Below, in pieces: positions 1 through 10,763 of a DNA stretch of 25,933 nt; positions within the stretch are counted from its first letter, which is position 1; each line of letters starts with the position of its first letter. The stretch is from positions 1-25,933 of the forward strand of contig DATLDQ010000173.1 of assembly GCA_035525785.1 (NCBI GenBank), in the 5' to 3' direction. The position numbers and the translations under genes are program-made. Under the pieces are notes generated by a model. That model made no database searches, was not told where the DNA came from, and worked only from the letters and a program-made list of their open reading frames with translations. Source of the DNA: CADEED01 sp035525785. GTDB lineage: Bacteria > Pseudomonadota > Gammaproteobacteria > Steroidobacterales > Steroidobacteraceae.

Positions 1-966
<966 letters not shown>

Positions 967-972
967 GCGGGC

Positions 973-978
973 ATTGTA
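973..978 (-). promoter_or_regulatory. Candidate -10 box for uvrB
   Basis: On the minus strand the hexamer TACAAT ends seven bases before the uvrB ATG. This would place transcription initiation on or next to the A of the start codon. The sequence 16-18 bases upstream is a poor -35 match. A second candidate pair on the same strand is TTGGTT at 1063-1068 and TACAGT at 1041-1046, with a 16-base spacer. Both calls rest only on hexamer similarity. Confidence 0.3.
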
Positions 979-1067
979 GAGACGGAGGGTTGGCGGCAGA
1001 CAGGTTTCCCACTCGCATACAGGGCTTCGCCGACACACCTACTGTATGGCAGCATTGCGGGAAACCA

Positions 1068-1535
1068 ATGACCACACCAACCCTGCTCGAATGGATGGGC
1101 GGCGCGCCGAAGCTGCGCGAGCTCGCGACTGTCTTCTATGACCGCGTGACGCGCGACCCGGTGCTCGCACCGGTTTTCGCCCACATGTCGCCCGAACACG
1201 TGGCGCACGTTTCCGAGTTCATCGCCGAAGTGTTCGGCGGCCCCAAAACCTACAGCGAGCAGCGCGGCGGACATCACGCCATGATCCGCAAGCACGTGGG
1301 CCGCTCGTTGACCGAGGAGCAGCGCAAGCGATGGATGCACCTGCTGCTCGAGTGCGCGGACGACGTGGGTCTGCCCACGGACCCCGAATTCCGGTCCGCG
1401 TTCGTCAGTTACATCGAGTGGGGCACGCGGCTCGCCGTCATCAATTCGCAGCCCGGCGCCGATGTTTCCGGCGAGGCGCCGATGCCCCGCTGGGGTTGGG
1501 GAGAGGCCAAAGGCCCCTACATTCCCGGCGGCTAG
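1068..1535 (+). CDS. Group II truncated haemoglobin (2-on-2 globin)
   Basis: This is a small haem protein of 155 residues that binds O2 or NO. Group II members are linked to oxygen supply or NO and peroxide detoxification. FY at residues 23-24 corresponds to B9-B10. The GGP turn at 57-59 is followed by the helix bearing the proximal histidine, H76 (in MIRKH). W118, in YIEWGTR, matches the G8 tryptophan typical of groups II and III. The ATG at 1068 gives a normal family N-terminus. An in-frame ATG at 990 would add 26 residues that do not look like globin and would run into the uvrB promoter region. The protein ends in a Pro/Gly/Trp-rich tail. It is probably a single gene, since 166 bases separate it from the next start. 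Family is clear; physiological role is inferred. Confidence 0.93.
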   Translation: MTTPTLLEWMGGAPKLRELATVFYDRVTRDPVLAPVFAHMSPEHVAHVSEFIAEVFGGPKTYSEQRGGHHAMIRKHVGRSLTEEQRKRWMHLLLECADDVGLPTDPEFRSAFVSYIEWGTRLAVINSQPGADVSGEAPMPRWGWGEAKGPYIPGG

Positions 1536-1639
1536 CCCCGTACCGGCAACCGGCGGGCGGTCGTCGCTACCTGCCGGTGCAAAACGCTTGAATTCGCTGG
1601 ATTTGTGGCGCCGGTGGCCTGTGGTTACGGGCTTGGGAT

Positions 1640-1654
1640 CGCGTAATATACGCG
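1640..1654. promoter_or_regulatory. Palindrome overlapping a candidate -10 box upstream of the aminotransferase gene
   Basis: CGCGTA and TACGCG arms flank a central ATA, a perfect 6+3+6 inverted repeat in otherwise GC-rich DNA. The hexamer TAATAT at 1644-1649 inside it is a good -10 match and would give a leader of about 45 bases before the ATG at 1702. No convincing -35 box is seen, so activation or another sigma factor is possible. The geometry suits an operator over a promoter. The rest of the 1536-1701 gap holds only a weak inverted repeat (1542-1548 with 1572-1578). Confidence 0.35.
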
Positions 1655-1701
1655 GCCGTTTGACCCACCCCGTTCCACCTACACTTCGAGTAAGAGTCCA
1701 A

Positions 1702-2907
1702 ATGCCCATCCAGCTCTCGCGACGCGTCAATCGCGTCAAGCCCTCGCCCACTCTCGCCGTCACCGCGCGCGCCGCGAAACTGAAGGCCGAGGGCAAGGAC
1801 ATCATCGGCCTCGGCGCCGGCGAGCCGGATTTCGACACGCCCAAGCACATCGCCGACGCCGGCGTAGATGCGATCCGCAAGGGCTTCACGCGTTACACCA
1901 ACGTCGACGGCATCGTCGAGCTCAAGGACGCCATCATCGAGAAGTTCAAGAAGGACAACTCGATCTCGTACGAGCGCAACCAGATCCTCGTGAGCTCGGG
2001 AGCCAAGCAGACTATCTACAACCTCTGCATGGCCGTGCTCGATCCGGGTGATGAAGCCGTGATCCCGGCGCCGTTCTGGGTGAGCTACCCCGACATGGTG
2101 CTGTTGGCCGATGGCCTGCCCGTCACGCCCGATTGCAAGGCCGCGCAGGGTTACAAGCTCACGCCGCGCCAGCTCGAAGCGTCCATCACGGCGAAGACGC
2201 GCCTGCTGCTCATCAATTCGCCCTGCAATCCGACCGGCGCCGCCTACACGCGCGCCGAGTGGCGCGCACTGGCCGACGTGCTGGTGAACCATCCGCGCGT
2301 CATCATCGGCACCGACGACATGTACGAGAAGATCTGGTGGGGCTCGGAGCCGTTTTGCTCGCTGCTCACGGCCGCGCCCGAGCTCTACGATCGCGTCGTG
2401 ACGATCAACGGCGTCTCCAAGTCGTACGCTATGACGGGCTGGCGCCTGGGTTACTGCGGTGGTCCGAAGGAAATCGTCAACGCCATGTCGACCATCCAGG
2501 GCCAGAGCACGTCGAACGCGTGCTCGATCACGCAGAAGGCCGCGCTCAGCGCGCTCACCGGGGACCAGAAACCCGTCGAGGACATGAACATGGAGTTCAA
2601 GAAGCGCCACGATTACTTCATCGGCGCGCTCAATCGCCTGCCGGGCATCGTCGCGTTGCCTGCGGCTGGCGCGTTCTACGCCTGGGCCGACTGTTCCGCC
2701 GCGATGATGGCCTTCGGCTGCAAGGACGATAACGCGTTCGCCGAAATGCTCATCAACGACGCGGGTGTCGCGGTGGTGCCGGGCTCGGCCTTCGGCGCGC
2801 CGGGGCACTTCCGCGCGTCGTTCGCCACCAGCATGGCTACGCTCGAGAAGTGCATCGAACGAATGAAGAAAGTGCTGGAGCGCGGCCCGGTCGCGAAGAG
2901 CGCGTAA
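1702..2907 (+). CDS. aatA: Pyridoxal-phosphate aspartate (amino acid) aminotransferase, class I, I-gamma type
   Basis: This cytosolic enzyme of 401 residues transfers the amino group between aspartate (and related amino acids) and 2-oxoglutarate. Visible family marks include GAGEPDFDTP near residue 38 for the substrate-binding loop, the SSGAKQ cofactor-phosphate region, the NSPCNPTG motif, and the Schiff-base lysine K240 in SKSYAMTGWR. Length is normal. The ATG at 1702 gives the usual start of the fold (MPIQLSRRV) and is preceded by a purine-rich AAGAG. The frame is open further upstream to 1462, but that extension overlaps the haemoglobin gene and looks non-coding. The separation of uvrB and an aminotransferase by one small gene resembles gammaproteobacterial gene order (established knowledge). 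Exact substrate preference cannot be read from sequence. Confidence 0.94.
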   Translation: MPIQLSRRVNRVKPSPTLAVTARAAKLKAEGKDIIGLGAGEPDFDTPKHIADAGVDAIRKGFTRYTNVDGIVELKDAIIEKFKKDNSISYERNQILVSSGAKQTIYNLCMAVLDPGDEAVIPAPFWVSYPDMVLLADGLPVTPDCKAAQGYKLTPRQLEASITAKTRLLLINSPCNPTGAAYTRAEWRALADVLVNHPRVIIGTDDMYEKIWWGSEPFCSLLTAAPELYDRVVTINGVSKSYAMTGWRLGYCGGPKEIVNAMSTIQGQSTSNACSITQKAALSALTGDQKPVEDMNMEFKKRHDYFIGALNRLPGIVALPAAGAFYAWADCSAAMMAFGCKDDNAFAEMLINDAGVAVVPGSAFGAPGHFRASFATSMATLEKCIERMKKVLERGPVAKSA

Positions 2908-2932
2908 GCGCCGGGTAGACGGGCGCGTACGC
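2902..2932 (+). terminator. Hairpin overlapping the aminotransferase stop codon
   Basis: GCGTA at 2902-2906 pairs with TACGC at 2928-2932. After one A/G mismatch, GCGCC at 2908-2912 pairs with GGCGC at 2922-2926, around a 9-base loop. The stem contains the TAA stop codon at 2905-2907. No T-run follows, so intrinsic termination would be weak. The hairpin could instead stabilise the upstream mRNA or attenuate read-through into the next gene, whose first ATG lies directly after it. Confidence 0.4.
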
Positions 2933-3748
2933 ATGTCCGCGACACGTCGATCGACGATGAACGCCATCACTGCGCGAGCGGTGATGGCGTTTTCGCTGGT
3001 GCTGGCCCCGGTGGTGATAGCCGCCGAAGTCGCAGAGATACCGGCCGAGCGACTCGGGCTCGTGCGTTCGCCATCGCTGGGTACCTTGCACAACAGCCTG
3101 GCTCAGTTCGACGTCCCGGCGGGTGGCGTAACGGTGCGAGCCCGCTGTCACCTGGCTCGCGACACCGGCCGGATCGGGCGTTGCCAGTTCGAACCCAAGC
3201 CGACGGATGGGTTGCGAGGCGCACTCAACCAGCGCATGGATGAAATGGCCTTCGACACTTCGGGCTTCCCGTCGAGCAGTTTGCCCCTGTTGACTACCCT
3301 CGAGATGCACCTCGACCCGCGCGAACGTCTGGACCTCGGCGCCCCCGTCTCGCCACTGTCCGCCGCCGACATCGAGTGGAGCAAGGTCTTCATCGCCCAC
3401 TCGGCGCGCAGGCCGAGCGATGGCACGGCCGATCGACCCGGCCCGCCCGATACCGCAACCGCCACCGTGGATTGCGTGGTGCAAGCCGATGCATCGCTGG
3501 CCTGTCTGAAAATCGAAGTGGCCTTGGGTGAAGGCGTGGTCGTCGAGCCCTACAACTACGGGCGCTTCACGCTCGAAGCAGCGCTGGACCTGGCCGAGCG
3601 GCGCGCCGCGGCCACTAGCCGATCGGGCAAGGTCACGCGTGGGCAATGGGTGCATTTCGTGCTGCCGTTGACGCTGCCGCACGATTCGATGGAGCTGACG
3701 CGCGAGCGAATCCGCAAGCTCATCGAAGGTCTCGGACAAAAGAAGTAG
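2933..3748 (+). CDS. Exported protein with two TonB-C-like domains, function unknown
   Basis: The predicted protein has 271 residues. The N-terminus has arginines followed by a hydrophobic stretch (AVMAFSLVLAPVVIAAE), a probable Sec signal peptide. A second ATG at 2957 would give a shorter 263-residue form with an equally good signal, and no clear Shine-Dalgarno decides between them. The mature part shows two similar blocks. Each has a V-x-C strand followed by a second Cys-containing strand, seen as VRARCHLARD...GRCQFEP and VDCVVQADASLACLKIEV. The second continues through an Ala-rich helix to a G-Q-W-V-H-F strand. This is the pattern of a TonB C-terminal fold, but no transmembrane TonB anchor or proline-rich linker is visible. 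The gene abuts the antiporter start with no spacer, so the two are probably co-translated. A periplasmic location is inferred; function is unknown. Confidence 0.7.
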   Translation: MSATRRSTMNAITARAVMAFSLVLAPVVIAAEVAEIPAERLGLVRSPSLGTLHNSLAQFDVPAGGVTVRARCHLARDTGRIGRCQFEPKPTDGLRGALNQRMDEMAFDTSGFPSSSLPLLTTLEMHLDPRERLDLGAPVSPLSAADIEWSKVFIAHSARRPSDGTADRPGPPDTATATVDCVVQADASLACLKIEVALGEGVVVEPYNYGRFTLEAALDLAERRAAATSRSGKVTRGQWVHFVLPLTLPHDSMELTRERIRKLIEGLGQKK

Positions 3749-5296
3749 ATGCACCTTTTCGAATGGTTGCTGATCCTCCTTGCCGGCGCCGTCGTCGCCA
3801 CGGCCATCGCGCGCAAGCTCAAGCTCCCCTACCCGTCGCTGCTCGCGCTCGGCGGCACCGCACTCGCGCTGCTTCCGAACACACCTGAGTTCGCGCTCGA
3901 CCCTTCGCTCACGCTGGCGCTGTTCGTCGCGCCGGTTCTGCTCGACGCCGCGTTCGACACTTCGGTACGCGATCTCAAGCGAATGTGGATACCCGTGCTC
4001 TGCCTCGTCGTCATCGCGGTGGGCGTCACGACGTTCGCTGTCGCGTGGCTGGTGCACCACCTGGTCCCGGGCATGCCCTGGGCCGCCTGCATCGCGCTCG
4101 GCGCCATCGTCGCGCCGCCCGATGCGGCTGCGGCCTCGGCGGTGCTGCGCTCGCTCAATATTCCGCACCGCATGGTGGTGCTGCTCGAAGGCGAGAGCCT
4201 GCTCAATGACGCGACGGCGCTGCTGATCTATCGCCTCGCGGTGACCGCGGTCATGGGCACGGAGTTCACGGGCGCGCGCATTGCCTGGCAAGCCGGCGCC
4301 ATGCTGGCGAGCGTGGTCGTGGGCTTCGCGCTGGCGCATCTCTACACGCGCATCACGCGCCTCATCACCGACATACCGAGCTCCATCGTGCTGCAGTTCG
4401 TCGGCACGTTCGGCCTGTGGATTCTCGCGGACGAGATCGGACTCTCGGCCATCGTCACCGTCGTCGTCTATGCGATCACGGCGTCCCGCGTCGCGCCCGC
4501 GCTCACGCCGCCGCAGCTTCGCTTGCCGTCCTACGCTGTCTGGGAGACGGTGGTGTTCGTGCTCAACGTGCTGGCCTTCGTGTTGATAGGCCTGCAGCTG
4601 CGGCCCATCCTCGCGGGACTCGACGCCGTCGAGCGCGACCAATACCTGAGCGTGGCGCTCGCGGTGCTCGGCACGGTGGTGGCCGTGCGACTCCTGTGGG
4701 TATTTCTCTACAACCGCGCGGCGTGGCTCAAGACGAAGCTCTGGGGACCCGGCAATTGGCCGGGACCGAACGGCCCCACGCTCGGCGGCAGTCTCGTCGT
4801 CAGCTGGTGCGGCATGCGCGGCATCGTCACGCTGGCCGCCGCGTATGCGCTGCCAGCGGGTGGCAATGGCGCCGCCGCTTTCCCCTATCGCGAGCTGATC
4901 CTGCTGTGCGCATTCACCGTGGTGGTGGGCACGCTGATCGTGCAGGGTCTCACGCTGCGTCCGCTGATCCTCGCGATGGGCCTCAAGGACGACGGTTCGG
5001 TGGAACACGAAGTGCGCGCGGCCAAGCACAAACTTTCCCGCGTGGCGCTCGAGATCCTCGACGGCGACGGCTCGGAGGCGGCACGCATGCTGCGCGACGA
5101 ATTCACCGCCCCGGCGCCGGACGATGACGGCACCGTGCCCGCGAGCCACCACAGCGCGCACAATCGCCTGCGCGCTCGCGTGGTGGAGGCGCAGCGCGAC
5201 GCTCTCGTGCGCCTGCGCGACACCGCCGAGATCGGCGACGACGCGTTCCGGGTCATCGAAGAGAAGCTCGACCGTTTCGAAGTGAACGTTCGTTGA
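3749..5296 (+). CDS. CPA1-family Na+/H+ antiporter
   Basis: This is an inner-membrane cation/proton exchanger of 515 residues, with about 12 hydrophobic segments up to residue 415 and a charged cytoplasmic tail of about 100 residues. Family marks are the acidic motif GAIVAPPDAAAA with D125, the strongly conserved GESLLNDATALL with N153 and D154 (ion-binding pair of CPA1 transporters), and CGMRGIVTLAAAYALP. The ATG follows the TAG of the preceding gene without a gap, implying translational coupling. The probable role is pH and sodium homeostasis. Which cation (Na+, K+ or Li+) it carries cannot be told from sequence. It ends 25 bases before the convergent beta-helix gene. Confidence 0.93.
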   Translation: MHLFEWLLILLAGAVVATAIARKLKLPYPSLLALGGTALALLPNTPEFALDPSLTLALFVAPVLLDAAFDTSVRDLKRMWIPVLCLVVIAVGVTTFAVAWLVHHLVPGMPWAACIALGAIVAPPDAAAASAVLRSLNIPHRMVVLLEGESLLNDATALLIYRLAVTAVMGTEFTGARIAWQAGAMLASVVVGFALAHLYTRITRLITDIPSSIVLQFVGTFGLWILADEIGLSAIVTVVVYAITASRVAPALTPPQLRLPSYAVWETVVFVLNVLAFVLIGLQLRPILAGLDAVERDQYLSVALAVLGTVVAVRLLWVFLYNRAAWLKTKLWGPGNWPGPNGPTLGGSLVVSWCGMRGIVTLAAAYALPAGGNGAAAFPYRELILLCAFTVVVGTLIVQGLTLRPLILAMGLKDDGSVEHEVRAAKHKLSRVALEILDGDGSEAARMLRDEFTAPAPDDDGTVPASHHSAHNRLRARVVEAQRDALVRLRDTAEIGDDAFRVIEEKLDRFEVNVR

Positions 5297-5301
5297 AGCG
5301 C

Positions 5302-5319
5302 GCGTCCGCCGGCGGTCGC
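5302..5319. terminator. Candidate bidirectional hairpin between convergent genes
   Basis: This is an 18-base near-palindrome (GCGTCCGCC / GGCGGTCGC) with one T/T mismatch. It lies exactly between the antiporter stop and the stop of the minus-strand beta-helix gene. No T-tract occurs on either side and the loop would be very small, so the position is better evidence than the sequence. Confidence 0.35.
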
Positions 5320-5321
5320 GG

Positions 5322-7934
5322 CTAGTTCACCAGCACCCGAAATTGCAGTTCGAAGCTCGGGCTGCCCGTGCCCTGCCCCGCCATGAGACCGCGGGGCTTC
5401 ATGCGGATGTCCGTGACCGCGGCATCGGTGCCGGTGCCGTCCGGCGCGGGCACGTAGGTCCAGGTCGCGCCACCATCGTTGGAGAAATCGAGATCATCCG
5501 TGGTGCTGTTGAGCGCGGTGAAGGTCCACGTGAGCGAGCTGCTGGTGGGGCCGTTCACGAACGTCACCGGTCCCGAACCGGGTGCACCGAGATCGCCGAC
5601 GAACATGCGAGTGTTGGGCGGGATCTTGTCGACCACGAACAACGTGTTGTTGTCCACCGTGCCCGCGCCCTGGTTGGCCACCTGCACTACGTAGAGTTTC
5701 ACCGCGCCAGGAATGCTCTTCGGATTGGTGGCGCCGTTCACCGGGTCCGAGAACGAGCTCACCACCTTGCGAACCTGCAGCGCGGGGCCCGCGGTCACCA
5801 CCACGTTGCCACCGAATTCCGATGTCTCGCCGCCGAGTGTCGCGGTCGCGGTGAGCGTGGTGCCCACCGAGACGCCGCCGGGCACGGCGAAGCGGAACAG
5901 GAAGCGATTGGTGGTATCGGTGCCCTGTGCGACGCCGTTGATATTCGCGGGTCCATACGTGCCCGTGCCCGTGTCGAGATCCGCGGCGGAACCCTCGACC
6001 AGCGTGCCGAGGTAGGTGAGCCCTTCGCCGAAGCCAGACGGGTCGGTCTGCGCGATGTACAGCTCCATGCCGCTCCCCGGGCGCGCGAAGCCGGAGACCG
6101 AGAGCTGTCCGGCGATCAGTGACGCGCTCACGATCACGGGGTAATTGAGCAGGCTGTTGGGCGGGCCCGCGTCCGCATCGTTCGCATCGTTGATCGTGAC
6201 GCCATTCGGTGTGCCGAGGCTGTTCGGGTCGATCGCGCGCGGGTCGAGATCGATGCTCAGGCCGCCGTTCGACATGAACACGTTCTGCGTCACCTGCGTG
6301 TTGTTGGCGCGCATGAGCACGATGCCCGGGCCGCCATTGTCGCGAACCAGGTTGCGGCTGAAGACCACGGAGCTGCCGCTGTAGTCATAGGCGGCCATGC
6401 CGATGGGCTCCGTCGACGCGGCGCCGCCACCCGTGTTGGTGAACCCATTGCCACGAACCGTGTTGTTGGAGACGGTGATCAGCGACGCCACGGAGCCGGC
6501 CCCGAAGCCCACCTCGATTCCGCCGCCGCGTTGATCGCGCGTGAGATTGGCGGTGACCTGGATGGAACTGACGGTGCCCACCAGCAGGATGCCGTCGAAG
6601 GTGTCGGTGTGTCCGGAAGTCGGGCGCGCCACCTCGTTGAGAGTGATCACAGAGCCCATGCCACCGCCGTCGGTGCGGATGCCGGAGTTGTTCACGGTGA
6701 CGAAATTGTTGCGCACGGTGGCGCCGGTGCCCGTGAAGGTGATTCCGTGCGTGCTGCCGGTGTTGTCGGCGCTGCTGCCCGTGGCGGTCATTCCCACGAG
6801 GTTGTTGCGGGCGAGGCAGCCGCTGCCGCTCAGCAGGATATAGCCCTGCCGGATCGCGAATCCGAGGATGCCCGCGCTCGCGCCACTCAGCGTGATCGTG
6901 GTGTCACCTGCGGAAAGCTGCACCTCGGGGCGCTGGAAGGCCGGCAACGCGACCGCATCCACGCCCACGGTGCCGCCGGTGCCGAGCGTGCCCGCGTTGT
7001 CGTTGCCCACGTTCGAGGTCTGAGTGGTGCCATCGAGGCGGGTGCTTGCGCCCGACACGGTAGTCAGAGCGGTAGTTAGCGTGATGGTGGCATAGCCGCC
7101 CGCGAGCTGGCTCGCGTACCCGGTGTTGAGACCGGCCGCCGCCGTTCCGTCAGGGATCATGAAGATGCTCGATTCGAATCCCGACGGCAGGAACGAGCTG
7201 GCGCCGTCGAGCAGGCCGCTGCCCGACTGCGAAAGCGCGCCCTCGCCGCCCAGCGCATTCGCATTGATCACGAACTGCCGCAGCGAGCCCTGGCAGGGAT
7301 AGCTGGCGCTCGCGGCGCCACAGGTCGCGGCGTCCCGCGTGTTGACCACGGTGTCGAAGTTGAAGCCGAAATCGATGCCGCTCACCGTGGCCGCATTGCC
7401 CGATGGCGTCACCGTGGCATACGACTGCGGCACGCGCGACCCCGCGACGGTGAGCGAAGTGAACGTGGCGCTGCCGCTGTTGACCACGGCGTCGCTGAGC
7501 GCGGGGTTCTCGCCACCCACGTGATTCGTCACCGGTATCACCGTGGTGCCACTGCCCTCGGTGCGATACGTCTGCACGGGCACGCAGGTGGTGCAACCTG
7601 CGCCACCTGGGCGCGACGAACGTACCGTCCCGTTCACCACCCGTACGCGTACCTGGAAGTTGTTGTTGCCCGAGCTCAGCGTATAAACGCCGCTCGCATC
7701 GGTGGTGGTGGTGGCGAGGACGGCGTTGGTACTGGCGCGGTAAAGCTCGACCGTGACACCCGACAGGACCGTGCCCCCGGACGCAGCCAGCGACCGGCCC
7801 GCACCGCCGCCATAGTTCGTGTCCTCGAAAACGGTGCCGGTGAAAGTGGCCGCGCGCACCGAGGCGCCGCCGCCCAGGGCCAGACAAAGGACCCAGGGCA
7901 GCGCTAACAACCGGCGGTGCTGCGCCCTCGACAT
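5322..7934 (-). CDS. Secreted right-handed beta-helix repeat protein with SdrD-B-like and DUF11-like domains
   Basis: The predicted protein has 870 residues and a clear Sec signal peptide, with likely cleavage near A28. Residues 30-110 look like an SdrD-B/CNA-B beta-sandwich (FTGTVFEDTNYGG...TTDASGVYTL). At 214-230 lies CQGSLRQFVINANALGG, the CSLREA/GSLRQF-type motif that often precedes parallel beta-helices. Residues of about 330-560 contain Asn-rich coils (VRNNFV, ITVSNNTVRGN, VTQNVFMSN) typical of pectate-lyase-like right-handed helices. From about 716 to the end is a DUF11-like beta-domain found in repetitive surface proteins. Composition is rich in Gly, Thr, Ser and Asn, unlike neighbouring genes. 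I see no LPXTG, PEP-CTERM or autotransporter barrel, so it is either released or exported by an unseen partner. The role (adhesin or polysaccharide-binding) is inferred. The upstream sensor kinase is on the same strand, 76 bases away. Confidence 0.85.
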   Translation of the reverse strand: MSRAQHRRLLALPWVLCLALGGGASVRAATFTGTVFEDTNYGGGAGRSLAASGGTVLSGVTVELYRASTNAVLATTTTDASGVYTLSSGNNNFQVRVRVVNGTVRSSRPGGAGCTTCVPVQTYRTEGSGTTVIPVTNHVGGENPALSDAVVNSGSATFTSLTVAGSRVPQSYATVTPSGNAATVSGIDFGFNFDTVVNTRDAATCGAASASYPCQGSLRQFVINANALGGEGALSQSGSGLLDGASSFLPSGFESSIFMIPDGTAAAGLNTGYASQLAGGYATITLTTALTTVSGASTRLDGTTQTSNVGNDNAGTLGTGGTVGVDAVALPAFQRPEVQLSAGDTTITLSGASAGILGFAIRQGYILLSGSGCLARNNLVGMTATGSSADNTGSTHGITFTGTGATVRNNFVTVNNSGIRTDGGGMGSVITLNEVARPTSGHTDTFDGILLVGTVSSIQVTANLTRDQRGGGIEVGFGAGSVASLITVSNNTVRGNGFTNTGGGAASTEPIGMAAYDYSGSSVVFSRNLVRDNGGPGIVLMRANNTQVTQNVFMSNGGLSIDLDPRAIDPNSLGTPNGVTINDANDADAGPPNSLLNYPVIVSASLIAGQLSVSGFARPGSGMELYIAQTDPSGFGEGLTYLGTLVEGSAADLDTGTGTYGPANINGVAQGTDTTNRFLFRFAVPGGVSVGTTLTATATLGGETSEFGGNVVVTAGPALQVRKVVSSFSDPVNGATNPKSIPGAVKLYVVQVANQGAGTVDNNTLFVVDKIPPNTRMFVGDLGAPGSGPVTFVNGPTSSSLTWTFTALNSTTDDLDFSNDGGATWTYVPAPDGTGTDAAVTDIRMKPRGLMAGQGTGSPSFELQFRVLVN

Positions 7935-7959
7935 GCGACCAGTCTAAGGAATGCGGCCC

Positions 7960-7972
7960 AGGGTCTTTCCCT
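7960..7972. promoter_or_regulatory. Small inverted repeat upstream of the beta-helix gene
   Basis: AGGG and CCCT flank TCTTT in the 76-base gap between the kinase stop and the beta-helix start, about 25-38 bases before the ATG at 7934. The symmetry and position suit an operator, but the arms are only four bases long and chance is a fair explanation. Confidence 0.2.
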
Positions 7973-8010
7973 AATGGTTCACAGACAATGACGGGAAAAC
8001 GTGCGGCGCG

Positions 8011-10686
<2,676 letters not shown>

Positions 10687-10763
10687 GTGGCGAGGAGTGT
10701 CGCCCGCCGTCAGTCAACCCGCAACACGTCGGCCCTGACCAACAGGTGCGACATCAACCCAGG

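Noticed and set aside
1542..1578. Inverted repeat ACCGGCA/TGCCGGT after the haemoglobin gene as a terminator
   Set aside because: The loop is 23 bases, the arms only seven, and no T-run follows.
2837..5161. Very long open frame on the minus strand (about 770 codons)
   Set aside because: It runs antisense to the exported protein and the antiporter, reads as Arg/His/Asp-rich low-quality protein with no domain, and follows from high third-position GC in the real genes.
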